From contig NZ_BIXY01000029.1 of assembly GCF_008326305.1 (NCBI RefSeq), positions 1-64,000 on the forward strand: DNA of 64,000 nt, read 5' to 3'. Shown here piece after piece: positions 9,104 through 18,018 of the stretch (position 1 is its first letter; every line of letters begins with the position of its first letter). Position numbers and translations under genes: made by a program. The notes beneath the pieces are model-generated. The model saw only the letters and a program-made list of their open reading frames with translations. It was not told where the DNA came from and made no database searches. This DNA is from Dictyobacter arantiisoli (GTDB lineage Bacteria; Chloroflexota; Ktedonobacteria; Ktedonobacterales; Ktedonobacteraceae).

Positions 9104-12085
9104 TTAATCGAGCCTGAGTGTTGTATCGCTGGGATGCTGGATCTTGAGATAGTCGTAGGCGCTATCATCCTCTACATACAATTTGCTGAAGGTGCGCCCG
9201 CTATATTTTCTGTCTGGTAGTGGGAAACTGAGCTCTTTTTTGATAGAGATAGGACCTTCGAGCTGTAAAATTCTTTCTCCATCCGTCTTTTTTGCCGGCA
9301 GATGGTCCCGCCGTGCGATCAGCAGGATGGTCGGTAGCTCTCCTGGCGTGAGCGTGCGAATATGCAGCGTGCGTTTCTGGCTGAAGAGGGCTTTCTTGAT
9401 TTCATAGGTCAACGCCAGCTTGTTAACCAGCCTGGCCTGTATATCGACGCCGGCAGAGGTAATGAGATGTTGGCCCTGACGGATCAGGTTGGTAACACGT
9501 ATGAAATAATCACATTGCTTTTCGCCACGAATATCCAGATAGCCTGCGTTCGCATATTCAGAACGTGTGATCGTACGTGAGAATTCCATCTTGCTATCCC
9601 CGGCCGCATATTTATAAGCTATCATGACCTCTCGACATTCTGACGGCCAATCCCAGCGTAAGCGCAGAACAGTCCCAAGATTCTCCACACTCAGGTTTTC
9701 AACCTCGTCAATACAGGCATAGTGGACCTCCGTGCCACAATAAGCCATTCGTCCGACACAGACGAATGGTGTATAGTAGCAACTGCCCTGGCTCGGCCAT
9801 TCATCGGTCAGGTTGTCGGATTGTCCCTCCAGGGTAGTTCCATAGCGTGCTAAATGCTCCATCGGAATGATTTTGCCGCTCTTCAATCCGCTACTCTGTT
9901 CACTTTTAAGTATGATGGCTTTGCCTTTAGATGGTGTTTTCCATTTGAGGTATACCTGATAGCCGTCCGCCTGTTTTTCATTGGTGATAGCCAGCTCGGT
10001 GATCAGGTCTGGTGGGGCTTCGGGCCGTGCTTTGATCACCTTTCCCGGCGAGGTCAGAATCTTTCCTTGATTGTTAAATTGGCTGTAGATCTTATAGTAA
10101 TAAATATGCTCATTCAGCACATCGGTATCGATCAGGCGCGCATTGTCTGTGAGTATGAGGCGCTGTCCATCCTCGATAGTATGAGGGGCCAGACGCTCTT
10201 TTCTAACTACAACGATGCTCTGCACGTTGGGAGGCGTGCTCCATTGTAAGATAACTTTTTGATGATCGACTTCTAGCAACTCATCCTGAATATCCTGTAT
10301 CAGGAAGATGGGCATGCTGAGCAGGGCTGGCTGTGTCGCAATAATCCCTTCACATTCAGTGAAGATGGTATAGTAGAGTGGAATGCCGATTTCCGCCTGG
10401 GTGTCGGTATAGGTTATAGCGCTCACTGTGGCGAGCAATGTACCATCCCTGGGCGTCGCGGGCTGTTTGTATGCCATTCGGATAATTTGATAGCGCACAC
10501 CCTGCGTAGGTGAAGGAAGCCAGTTGAGCGTGACCTGGGCATTATTGATACGCACGCTTAGCGCGCTTGCTGGTGTTGGCGGCATCTTGCTCAGCTGTTC
10601 GCGTGCTTCATGATCATCGCTACAAATAAGCAACGCCTGCCGATAAAGATCAGCTTGCTCTTCAGTGTTCCGGCTGGCCTGTGCCCTGTTGCGCAGACTG
10701 CCTGCTTGCCTTATTCTGGCATCAATCTCTTGCCCCAGGGATGCCGCGTTATCGATCTGTTCACGATTATCTTCAAGATAACGCTGTGCTGCGTAAAACT
10801 GATTGTGTCTGATGTAGGCATCCAGTTGTTGGCGGTATGGTTGCCGTTCCTGCCGCTTTTGGAGCAAAGCTGCACGCTCAAGGTTTATCGTTTGTACACG
10901 TTTGTCGCTTCTGGCTGGTTTCCAGAGCCTGGCCGCTTCATCTAATAATTCCAACTGAGCTTCTATACCCTGAGTATGTGGTAGCTTTTCGAGCAGATCA
11001 TCGACCCTGAAGCGATTCCCGACTGCGAAACCACAGGCGTTGCAACCGACAGCATCCGCCTTCACGTTTGTTCCACAATCAGGACAGGTTGTCAGCAGCT
11101 CATAATTACAATACTGACAAAACTTGTGCTCCGGCTCATTCATGTGGGCGCAATGCCCACAACGTTGCAATTTCTGCGCCTGTGGATTGGCAACTGGTAG
11201 CTCCAGTGTCCATGCACGCTGCCTCGCCAGTTCGATCAACTCATTCAGCGCCTCCTCATCATCCCAGCCAGCCTCGCGTGTACGTTCCAGCAATGCCTCT
11301 ACCTGTTTGAGCGTGACATGCTTGCGCGTGCCAGAGCTGATCGCATTTGAAAACTCCTTGAGGATGGCCTCAAGCTTGCGATAGCGAATACTCTCATCAT
11401 AGCGATGACGCTCCTCCGCCGTTTTGAAGATAACCATGGCTTTACCTGCCAGATGCTTTTTAGCATCAATTTCCGAGGATGGTTTTCTTTTCACCACATC
11501 ATTGTAAAGTGCCTCGGCTGCCTGGTACAGGATTTCATTGGAAGTGGTAGCATCCAGATTCAGGAGCTCGTAAAAGGTCTGCATATGCAATATGGATAGA
11601 TTGTTATTGATATCCTTAAATGTGGTCTCATTAAGGCGTTGCACAGGTGGTTTTGCGGCGTTTCCCGAGTTTGGGGCTGTGCTGATAGGGACGGTCAACA
11701 GCTTACGAATATCCTGCTCGGTGAGCAGAGGATATCTTTTGAGTAGCGCGTCAATCTCGTTTTGTTCGATATAACCTTTGGCTGTGATGAACTCTAGAGC
11801 CTTTGTCATCTCTGCCATTTCTTTGTCTCTGGCTCCGGTTTGCGCATTGCGAGCCTCTCTGGCCTGCTTTTCTCGTTCTGCTGGATTCTTTAGAATCTCA
11901 TAACCCTTTAGTTGCTCCAGCTTCTGTTTTGCCGCCTGGGCTGCTGATCCCACCCCATTCCTTTTACGGCTCCAATCATTGCGTCGCTGCCGTACTATTT
12001 GATCAAAATCCGCGTCACTCCAGGGTGCATCGGGATTGATCTCAAGCAGGATAAAATAATTGACTGCTGGTTGTGTGGTACTCAT
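9104..12085 (-). CDS. J-like/zinc-ribbon/FN3-repeat protein
   Basis: This 993-residue protein begins with a J-like helical region (about 7-75: NYFILLEINPDA, ending KLEQLKGYEIL). A second lies at about 168-232 (FYELLNLDATTS, ending EERHRYD). Both lack the His-Pro-Asp loop that J proteins use to stimulate Hsp70. Two zinc ribbons follow (Cys309/312/323/326 and Cys334/337/348/351), then a helical TPR-like stretch to about 500. Four or so fibronectin-III-like repeats fill most of the rest, with recurring strands such as VTLNWLPSP, VILQWSTPP and VYLKWKTPS. It sits between the Hsp70-vWA gene and the GAP1-N1 gene. It is probably a scaffold linking Hsp70s to a client or to GAP1; assignment as a working co-chaperone is doubtful. 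Confidence 0.7.
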   Translation of the reverse strand: MSTTQPAVNYFILLEINPDAPWSDADFDQIVRQRRNDWSRKRNGVGSAAQAAKQKLEQLKGYEILKNPAEREKQAREARNAQTGARDKEMAEMTKALEFITAKGYIEQNEIDALLKRYPLLTEQDIRKLLTVPISTAPNSGNAAKPPVQRLNETTFKDINNNLSILHMQTFYELLNLDATTSNEILYQAAEALYNDVVKRKPSSEIDAKKHLAGKAMVIFKTAEERHRYDESIRYRKLEAILKEFSNAISSGTRKHVTLKQVEALLERTREAGWDDEEALNELIELARQRAWTLELPVANPQAQKLQRCGHCAHMNEPEHKFCQYCNYELLTTCPDCGTNVKADAVGCNACGFAVGNRFRVDDLLEKLPHTQGIEAQLELLDEAARLWKPARSDKRVQTINLERAALLQKRQERQPYRQQLDAYIRHNQFYAAQRYLEDNREQIDNAASLGQEIDARIRQAGSLRNRAQASRNTEEQADLYRQALLICSDDHEAREQLSKMPPTPASALSVRINNAQVTLNWLPSPTQGVRYQIIRMAYKQPATPRDGTLLATVSAITYTDTQAEIGIPLYYTIFTECEGIIATQPALLSMPIFLIQDIQDELLEVDHQKVILQWSTPPNVQSIVVVRKERLAPHTIEDGQRLILTDNARLIDTDVLNEHIYYYKIYSQFNNQGKILTSPGKVIKARPEAPPDLITELAITNEKQADGYQVYLKWKTPSKGKAIILKSEQSSGLKSGKIIPMEHLARYGTTLEGQSDNLTDEWPSQGSCYYTPFVCVGRMAYCGTEVHYACIDEVENLSVENLGTVLRLRWDWPSECREVMIAYKYAAGDSKMEFSRTITRSEYANAGYLDIRGEKQCDYFIRVTNLIRQGQHLITSAGVDIQARLVNKLALTYEIKKALFSQKRTLHIRTLTPGELPTILLIARRDHLPAKKTDGERILQLEGPISIKKELSFPLPDRKYSGRTFSKLYVEDDSAYDYLKIQHPSDTTLRLD

Positions 12086-12139
12086 ATGCTTTCTATCTCT
12101 TGTCTCGTTGTTTGATTATGTATATATTTTTACTGGAAG

Positions 12140-14182
12140 CTATCTTGGTGCGGCTACAGCTATCTCCTGGGCGATGGTACTGAAGGTCGAGCTCAGATTC
12201 CCCAGATCTGTAAACAAGCTTTGTTTGGCTGAAGAGGCGATCTGGGAAAGAAAATGATGTCTCGCATTTCCGAAACCAACGGCGATAACCTCTATCTGCT
12301 CGCTGTGGCACTTTTTTGCCGCCTTGATCGCTTTCTCTGGATAGACCCAGGCTCCATCAGTGAGCACCAGCGCGTAGTGCAATCCTCTCTCATGCCTCAG
12401 CAGATCTGAGAGGTGTTTGAAGGGATGTCCGAGGTTGCCGGGTCCGGTCCGTCCAATGAGCAGTCCATCAATGGCTTGTTCAATTTTATGGGGATCTTTC
12501 GTGGCCTTAAGATCGATATATATTTCATTTGAGAAGGAGATGAGGCCAATCGAGGTATACTGTAGATCGCTATTCAGCACAAAATCGCGAGCAGCCTTCT
12601 GTGCTGCTCGCAGCGGCTTCCCTCTCATGCTTCCCGATAAATCGAAGGCGAGATAGACGGTGGATGGTTGCTGTGGTGCCTGTCTGGCTGGTGCCAGCAG
12701 GAAACGCTCCGGCACATCGGCTGGCAGATCTTCAATCTTCAGGAGCAGCGGACAGCCGGTGCTCTTTTCTGTAGCGGCAATGTTGACCACGCCATTTTTA
12801 TCATAGGTATAGGTGACATCAACCTCCGTCTCACTAATCGTGAGGTGGGGAAAGCCGCTAAAAGTATACAGGCCGAGGTAGGTACATTCCTGGGGATCAT
12901 CACTTTCGCTCTGGGTCAGGTAGACTTCCATCTTCGTCGTGCCGTCAGGTAAAAGTCGCATTTTAAAGGTTTTCGTGCGCTCAGTCGGAATAGTGAGATT
13001 TTTCTGAATGAGAAAGCTATTAATATAGCGCTCGTTATCAGGGCTTTCGGCAACCATACCCAGGCTGTGCGCTATCACATCGGTTGTTTTTTTGCGTCCA
13101 GCCAGATGGAAATGGGGCGCGTTTTTCTGGCGCTGCTCAAGCTCCATCACCGCCTGGATGGCTGCTCCCAGCGCGACCGCCTCGTCAGGATTGATCCCGC
13201 TCATGGGTGCCTTGCCTGACATCTGTTCGATGAATGTGCGTACAACCGGCATACGTGTTGAACCACCAACCGGCAGCACGCCATCGATATCAGCCCAGGT
13301 GAGCTGTTTGGCGGCCAGGACACGCTCGGTGAGGAGCTTTGTTTTCTCCATCAGATCGCGTGTGATCTCTTCGAAGTGGGAGCGCGTGACTGTATAGTTG
13401 CCCACATGCCCACCACCATGAATCCTGATGGGGGCGCTTTGTCGTAATGAGAGAGTATGTTTGAGCCGTTCGGCCTGCACGCTCAAATCATTTAATTCTT
13501 CATCATTGAGTTCAATGCCAAACTCATGCTCGAACTGGATTGCAAGATATTGAATCAGGCTATCATCCCAATCCTTACCACCCAGTTTATGATCGCCATC
13601 GGTCGCCTGTACGTTTAGTTCGGTATCTGTAATTTCAACCAGGGAAACGTCGAAGGTGCCACCACCCAGATCGTAGACAAGCACGCGCTGTGCCCGGGCA
13701 TGGGGACGCAGTCCATAGGCCAGGGCCGCCGCTGTTGGTTCACTGATGATCTTGAGTACATTCAGTCCGGCCTGTGTGCCTGCTTCAATTGTGGCAGTTC
13801 TTTGAAGATGGGTGAAGTAGGCGGGCACAGTGATTACAGCGTCGGTCACTGGTTGGTGTAAATGGACCTCGGCCTGTTCTTTTAATTGTCGCAGGACCAG
13901 GGTTGAAAGTTCGGTCGGCGTATAATCTTTATCGTAGAACGAGACCAGGAACTCGCTATCGCCCATGCTGCGCTTGAAAAAAGCAATGGTATCCTTATCT
14001 CCATTGGCCTGAGCCTCCTTCGCGCTTGCTCCGACAAGCGGGCCCTGGGGTGTAAATTGGATGACCGATGGGGTTGTGGATTTGCCATCCTGGTTCGGGA
14101 TGATTTCTGGTTTGCCCTCTGCATTGACATAAGCGATGACTGAATAGGTGGTTCCCAGATCGATACCGACAACAGTACTCAT
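12140..14182 (-). CDS. Hsp70 (DnaK-like) fused to a C-terminal vWA domain
   Basis: The 680-residue protein starts with an Hsp70 ATPase domain: GIDLGTTYSVIAY at the N-terminus, a YDLGGGTFDVS phosphate motif, and GGSTRMP in the adenosine site. A substrate-binding beta domain follows to about residue 500. In place of the alpha-helical lid there is a von Willebrand A domain from about 505. Its metal site (MIDAS) appears intact: Asp514, Ser516 and Ser518 in DLSGS, a Thr at about 579 and Asp609 in LVLTDG. GGAG 9 nt before ATG 14182 supports the start. It is separated from the upstream Hsp70 gene by a repeat element. The vWA domain probably gives metal-dependent partner binding, as in MoxR-vWA pairs. 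The fusion is unusual for DnaK. Confidence 0.85.
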   Translation of the reverse strand: MSTVVGIDLGTTYSVIAYVNAEGKPEIIPNQDGKSTTPSVIQFTPQGPLVGASAKEAQANGDKDTIAFFKRSMGDSEFLVSFYDKDYTPTELSTLVLRQLKEQAEVHLHQPVTDAVITVPAYFTHLQRTATIEAGTQAGLNVLKIISEPTAAALAYGLRPHARAQRVLVYDLGGGTFDVSLVEITDTELNVQATDGDHKLGGKDWDDSLIQYLAIQFEHEFGIELNDEELNDLSVQAERLKHTLSLRQSAPIRIHGGGHVGNYTVTRSHFEEITRDLMEKTKLLTERVLAAKQLTWADIDGVLPVGGSTRMPVVRTFIEQMSGKAPMSGINPDEAVALGAAIQAVMELEQRQKNAPHFHLAGRKKTTDVIAHSLGMVAESPDNERYINSFLIQKNLTIPTERTKTFKMRLLPDGTTKMEVYLTQSESDDPQECTYLGLYTFSGFPHLTISETEVDVTYTYDKNGVVNIAATEKSTGCPLLLKIEDLPADVPERFLLAPARQAPQQPSTVYLAFDLSGSMRGKPLRAAQKAARDFVLNSDLQYTSIGLISFSNEIYIDLKATKDPHKIEQAIDGLLIGRTGPGNLGHPFKHLSDLLRHERGLHYALVLTDGAWVYPEKAIKAAKKCHSEQIEVIAVGFGNARHHFLSQIASSAKQSLFTDLGNLSSTFSTIAQEIAVAAPR

Positions 14183-14289
14183 GCGCTAACTCCGCGTAAT
14201 TTCTAGTTGTATTGAGTTCTTCTTTGGTTGAAAACAGGGATGCAGCGTGCGCAAGCGAAGTATATAGAACACACAGCCTTCCCTGTATG

Positions 14290-14555
14290 ACAAAGTGTTT
14301 GATTCCCATCCCCGTCGGGATCTTACTGTTTGACCTGCTGGCAGGCGCCTGCGCGCCTGCGCCCTTGGCTCTCTCTCCTTCCGGGGGATTGAGAGGAGGG
14401 AGAGTTTGCGAGGACTGTCATGCCCCCGGCATGCCTGCCATCGCGTTCCGTCATGGGCTGCCGCCCCTGCACCACACTAAAAAGGGCGCGGATCTCCGTA
14501 GGTGCGAAAACTCAAGCACAGAGATCTTGCTATTAACTTGCAGGCAGGCACAACC
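14290..14555. repeat. Hairpin-repeat family copy B (rearranged core)
   Basis: The left part (ACAAAGTGTTTG at 14290, then GATTCCCAT and the GGCAGGCGC/GCGCCTGC palindrome to about 14363) matches the copy at 18763. The right part (TGCACCACACTAAAAAGGGCGC near 14468-14489, then GTGCGAAAACTCAAGCACAGAGAT) matches the copies at 18763 and 36905. The perfect central hairpin is lost. About 100 bp of different sequence replace it, including a CTCTCTCC/GGAGGGAGAG stem near 14370-14404. The element occupies the whole gap between the lidless Hsp70 gene and the Hsp70-vWA gene, so it is probably transcribed with the chaperone operon. Confidence 0.7.
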
Positions 14556-14562
14556 CTTCGGA

Positions 14563-16230
14563 TCAGGAGATGACCAGGCGACTGGAGCGTTTCTTCGCTT
14601 CCGCAGCCTCTTCAGGGGTAATCCCGCGTGCTGTCTCGATGTCAATTTCAATGGAAACGTTGCTGACCGGTTCGCGTCCGACAATATGCAGGCGTCCTTC
14701 ACGATTAAGATTGAAGGTGACTTCGATGGGATGGTCGACTGGCAGGTTGGATGGTAGATGCAGCACAGCATTGCCGATCTCCTCACCCAATGTTAGATCC
14801 CTGAGCACATTTTCGGTTCCCTTATTCTCCAGGACCTTGAGTTCCACTGTTTCCTGCTCGGCAACTTCTGTATAGAAATTTTCAGTTTTATGGGCGGGCA
14901 ACTGATCATTTGCCAGGACGAGATTGTAGATAATGTCCTCGTGGGTACGTGGATCGAGCGCGATAATCCCAAAGCTGTGACTGGCAACGTTGGTGACGGA
15001 CATATCATTGTACTTTTTGACCGCGTGCAATTTCAATCCGCTATCGCGTGCTACCTCTTGTTGTGCCTGCTCTTTGATTGTTGTGGAGACGGTCTCAAGG
15101 TCAACCCTTTCCTCTTCTTGTCCGGTTAACTCGGCAACCTTAATCGTGATTTTCTCATCGATAGCCAGCTTGCGCCCATAGACAGCCGCGCCCTTCGCCA
15201 CCGCCTGATCTGGATCGAACATCTTAACGGGAATACTGAACTCAGCTTTGAGGCGTTCCGCAACCTGTAGCATCTTGCTCGAACCGCCTACCAGCAAGAT
15301 TTGATCGAAATGGTCATAGCCGCGCGCCCGTGCCGTCTGGATGGTTGCATTGGTAAATGCAATGGTTTGTTCAAGCAAAGAACTCGTCAATTCATCGAAT
15401 TTCTCGCGTGAGAGAGGAATGCCAATGCGTTTGCTGGCATGCGTGACAACCACATTTGTTTCTTTGCGGGCTGTCAACGCATGTTTTCCCACTTCAGCGC
15501 GCATCCATAAATCCTGAAGTGTCTCTTCATTATCCCCGGGATCGTCCTCGGAAGCCGCCTCAGCCATCCATTGATCCGCCAGATAGCCTACCACAGCTTC
15601 ATCCCAGTTGCGTCCGCCGAGAGTATGATCGCCACCGGTTGCCACTACTGTAATGGCGCCATTTTTAATCTCAATAACCGTAATATCGAAGGTGCCACCA
15701 CCCAGATCATAGACCAGTACCACCTGATCCTGTTCGTTTTGCAGTCCATAGGTCACGGCAGCGGCTGTCGGCTCATTGATAATCTCTCTGACATTGAAAT
15801 TCGCGATCTCACCGGCCCGTGTGGTCGCATCACGTTCAGCGATACCGAAGTAGGCAGGACAGGTGATCACTACATCCTTGACTGGAATGCCGGTGGCTTG
15901 CTCGGCATCATCTGCCAGCTTGCGTAGGATATAGGATGAGATTTCCTCGGGGGTATAGTCGAAGCCATTGTAGTTGAAGCGCCATTCATTCTCGCCCATG
16001 TGGCGTTTGACCAGTTCACAGACCTGCGCGGGAGCCAGGACCGCGCTATTCTTCGCCTCTTTGCCGACAATACGACTCTCATCCTCAAACTGCACCACGG
16101 ATGGAGTGGTTAAATCGCCTTCCATATTGGCAATAACGACGGGCTTACCAAATTCATCGACATAGGCTATGCAAGAATAGGTGGTACCAAGATCGATACC
16201 AAAGACGGTTGATACTGTTTGATCGCTCAC
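14563..16230 (-). CDS. DnaK-like Hsp70 lacking the C-terminal lid
   Basis: The 555-residue protein has Hsp70 signatures: FGIDLGTTYSCIAY near the start, VYDLGGGTFDITV, and ILLVGGSSKM. A beta substrate-binding domain runs to about residue 525. A short charged C-terminus (EEAAEAKKRSSR) follows. Housekeeping DnaK is about 600-640 residues and has a helical lid that is missing here. GTG 16230 is taken as the start because AGGAGA lies 5-6 nt upstream; a GTG at 16245 is the alternative. It follows grpE by 126 bp and precedes the Hsp70-vWA gene. It is probably a specialised chaperone for the GAP1/GTPase locus rather than the cell's main DnaK. Confidence 0.85.
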   Translation of the reverse strand: MSDQTVSTVFGIDLGTTYSCIAYVDEFGKPVVIANMEGDLTTPSVVQFEDESRIVGKEAKNSAVLAPAQVCELVKRHMGENEWRFNYNGFDYTPEEISSYILRKLADDAEQATGIPVKDVVITCPAYFGIAERDATTRAGEIANFNVREIINEPTAAAVTYGLQNEQDQVVLVYDLGGGTFDITVIEIKNGAITVVATGGDHTLGGRNWDEAVVGYLADQWMAEAASEDDPGDNEETLQDLWMRAEVGKHALTARKETNVVVTHASKRIGIPLSREKFDELTSSLLEQTIAFTNATIQTARARGYDHFDQILLVGGSSKMLQVAERLKAEFSIPVKMFDPDQAVAKGAAVYGRKLAIDEKITIKVAELTGQEEERVDLETVSTTIKEQAQQEVARDSGLKLHAVKKYNDMSVTNVASHSFGIIALDPRTHEDIIYNLVLANDQLPAHKTENFYTEVAEQETVELKVLENKGTENVLRDLTLGEEIGNAVLHLPSNLPVDHPIEVTFNLNREGRLHIVGREPVSNVSIEIDIETARGITPEEAAEAKKRSSRLVIS

Positions 16231-16356
16231 TTTTTGTCTCCTCACGAGGGTATAAATAAAATAGTATGCTTTGTATTGAGTACAGATAAATAAACGTTTC
16301 TTGTCGGGCTATTTTAAATGGTACCCGGCAAGCTCAGAAATAATGCGTGTGCTTCT

Positions 16357-17157
16357 TTATGATGTTGTTGTATAGCGATACGTTTCAACAATTTCGGGGC
16401 GTAAGATGCGATTTTCGTAGCGAAAGCCTTTGCGTAGCCGACGTGCGATATGTCTATCCAGTGTCACATCATGAGTTGGGATAACGTGTAAAACGCGCTG
16501 CTTCTGCGTAACAAAGATCTCCTCTTCAATCTCAAAAGCTTCAACGCCATTATTGCTCAGCATATCTTCTACGGTCTTTGAGAAGGATTGGATATTCTTA
16601 ATAATCGTCTCATCCAGATCTGGAAATTTTTTACCCATACTCTCGATAATGCTATTCATATCATCGTAGAGCGTGATGAGTTCCATAAATAATGGACGCA
16701 GGATCTTGAAATGCAGTCCTTCGCGATAGCCCTGTAATTCGTTGTGCAGGACATCGATCAAGCGTTCTTTGCTCTCATCATACTTGACCTTGGTATCAAA
16801 ATCCTGCTTCAATAGCTGCATTTCCGCCAATACCTGCTGGACTCCCTGAACTGTTTCAGTCAGTAAATCCGCTACATATGGTTCTGTTAACACAACAGGC
16901 TCGCTTGCCCCTGTAATCTCAGCTTGAATTTCAGCGGCAGTTTCAGGTTGATCTATAGCAGGAGCCTCAGCTTGAATTTCAGTGGCAGTTTCAGGTTGTA
17001 TCTCTGTTGAAAGCTCGGATGTGGTCTCAGAAGGGGATACAGGTGCATTATTTATATCTGGGATAGTTGCTGTTGGGTGGTGTGTGGTAAGGATCTCTGC
17101 TATAATGGGGGAATTTGAAAGAATATCAGCAAGGCTGTCTGATGGATCTTCTAGCAT
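16357..17157 (-). CDS. grpE: GrpE nucleotide-exchange factor for the linked Hsp70s
   Basis: The 266-residue product ends with a GrpE beta domain (LRKGFRYENRILRPEIVETYRY region) preceded by the long dimerisation helix (about 100-200). The N-terminal third is acidic and low in complexity, with a near-repeat of QPETATEIQAE and QPETAAEIQAE. ATG 17157 is preferred because GAGG lies 7 nt upstream; an ATG at 17199 has its purine run touching the codon. GrpE swaps ADP for ATP on Hsp70. As first gene of the set it implies that the two downstream Hsp70s have a dedicated exchange factor. A promoter with near-consensus boxes lies about 110 bp upstream. Confidence 0.85.
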   Translation of the reverse strand: MLEDPSDSLADILSNSPIIAEILTTHHPTATIPDINNAPVSPSETTSELSTEIQPETATEIQAEAPAIDQPETAAEIQAEITGASEPVVLTEPYVADLLTETVQGVQQVLAEMQLLKQDFDTKVKYDESKERLIDVLHNELQGYREGLHFKILRPLFMELITLYDDMNSIIESMGKKFPDLDETIIKNIQSFSKTVEDMLSNNGVEAFEIEEEIFVTQKQRVLHVIPTHDVTLDRHIARRLRKGFRYENRILRPEIVETYRYTTTS

Positions 17158-17268
17158 GTATGAACCTCGTCCTATAAATGAAGGAAAATAAGATGGCATT
17201 CCTTCGTGCTTAAATTTTTGTGTAATGAAAATAGATTTAATAGTTTATGGGATAAGTAATACTTTAAT

Positions 17269-17297
17269 AGTATATTCTGATCTAAGAAGGTTGTCAA
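17269..17297 (-). promoter_or_regulatory. Vegetative-type promoter of the grpE-hsp70 set
   Basis: On the minus strand TTGACA (17292-17297) and TATACT (17269-17274) are separated by exactly 17 bp, close to the housekeeping sigma consensus. Transcription would start near 17262 and lead into grpE. No CIRCE-like inverted repeat is seen, so heat-shock control by HrcA is not suggested. Confidence 0.7.
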
Positions 17298-17566
17298 GCA
17301 ATAGCATAGGTACATTTTTAGCATGCTAAAGAAGCCAAAAGAGTTTGAGGAATATTATTTATAATTGGATTATTGTGGAGGATACTGACGGTTGCTAGCT
17401 TTAGGTTTGGGAAGGAGCCAGATATGGGATCATCCACATAACACAAAAACTTCCCACGGTCTTAATGGTAGATCACACTGCCTGAATATGTGGCTGTGGA
17501 TTGTGCATACCATCGATTGCCGAAGGTCGTTCTCATGCGTGGGTAAGTGTGTCATATGAGGTCGAC
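17298..17566. other. Intergenic stretch without a recognised feature
   Basis: The sequence between the grpE promoter and the next small gene holds no convincing coding frame or structured repeat. The small gene downstream is transcribed towards it, so a terminator may be present, but no clear stem with a T-run was found. Confidence 0.3.
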
Positions 17567-17701
17567 CTAGACGCGATCATTAAATTGGTTGCGTTTCTTT
17601 TCTTTTGCCCTGCGTATTGACTCACGATGATAGGACATATAGCTGGTGGTACAGATGAAAACCAGAATGACTACGACAAGAACGAGTATGATGGATTGCA
17701 T
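17567..17701 (-). CDS. Small single-pass membrane protein, 44 aa
   Basis: ATG 17701 has AAGGAG 7 nt upstream, a strong ribosome site that argues for this start rather than the longer frame to 17827. The product has one hydrophobic helix (about residues 4-22, rich in Val, Ile and Leu) and a basic tail (RRAKEKKR). Its function is unknown. Confidence 0.6.
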   Translation of the reverse strand: MQSIILVLVVVILVFICTTSYMSYHRESIRRAKEKKRNQFNDRV

Positions 17702-18018
17702 GGGATGCTCCTTAATGCATACATATGCTGTTGGATATGAGCGTGCTCGCGTATTTCTGTGTATTATTGTATGTGGTACACCGCTGCATACGGGGAACAT
17801 GGTTGGTGGGGACTGAACCCATAGCAATTGCTACGATCCCTTGTAAGTATACACTATTTTGCCAGGGATGCAATTTTTCCGTTATTTCTTTACACACTCA
17901 TAAAACGCAAGCATGTTATTTGGCTACAGGGAGAACAGGAATGATGGAATTTGGGACTTACTGCTCTGGTCTCAAATCCACCATTCCTGCATAGAGGAAG
18001 CGTATGATAAGCTGCCAA

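Noticed and set aside
14563-17157. Housekeeping dnaK-grpE operon
   Set aside because: Both Hsp70s lack the normal lid, one carries vWA, no canonical dnaJ with HPD is present and no CIRCE site is seen.
17790-17850. Minus-strand tRNA (TGGGGACTGAACCC looks like a T-arm read backwards)
   Set aside because: The T-stem has a mismatch and no acceptor partner or anticodon arm can be folded within 90 bases.
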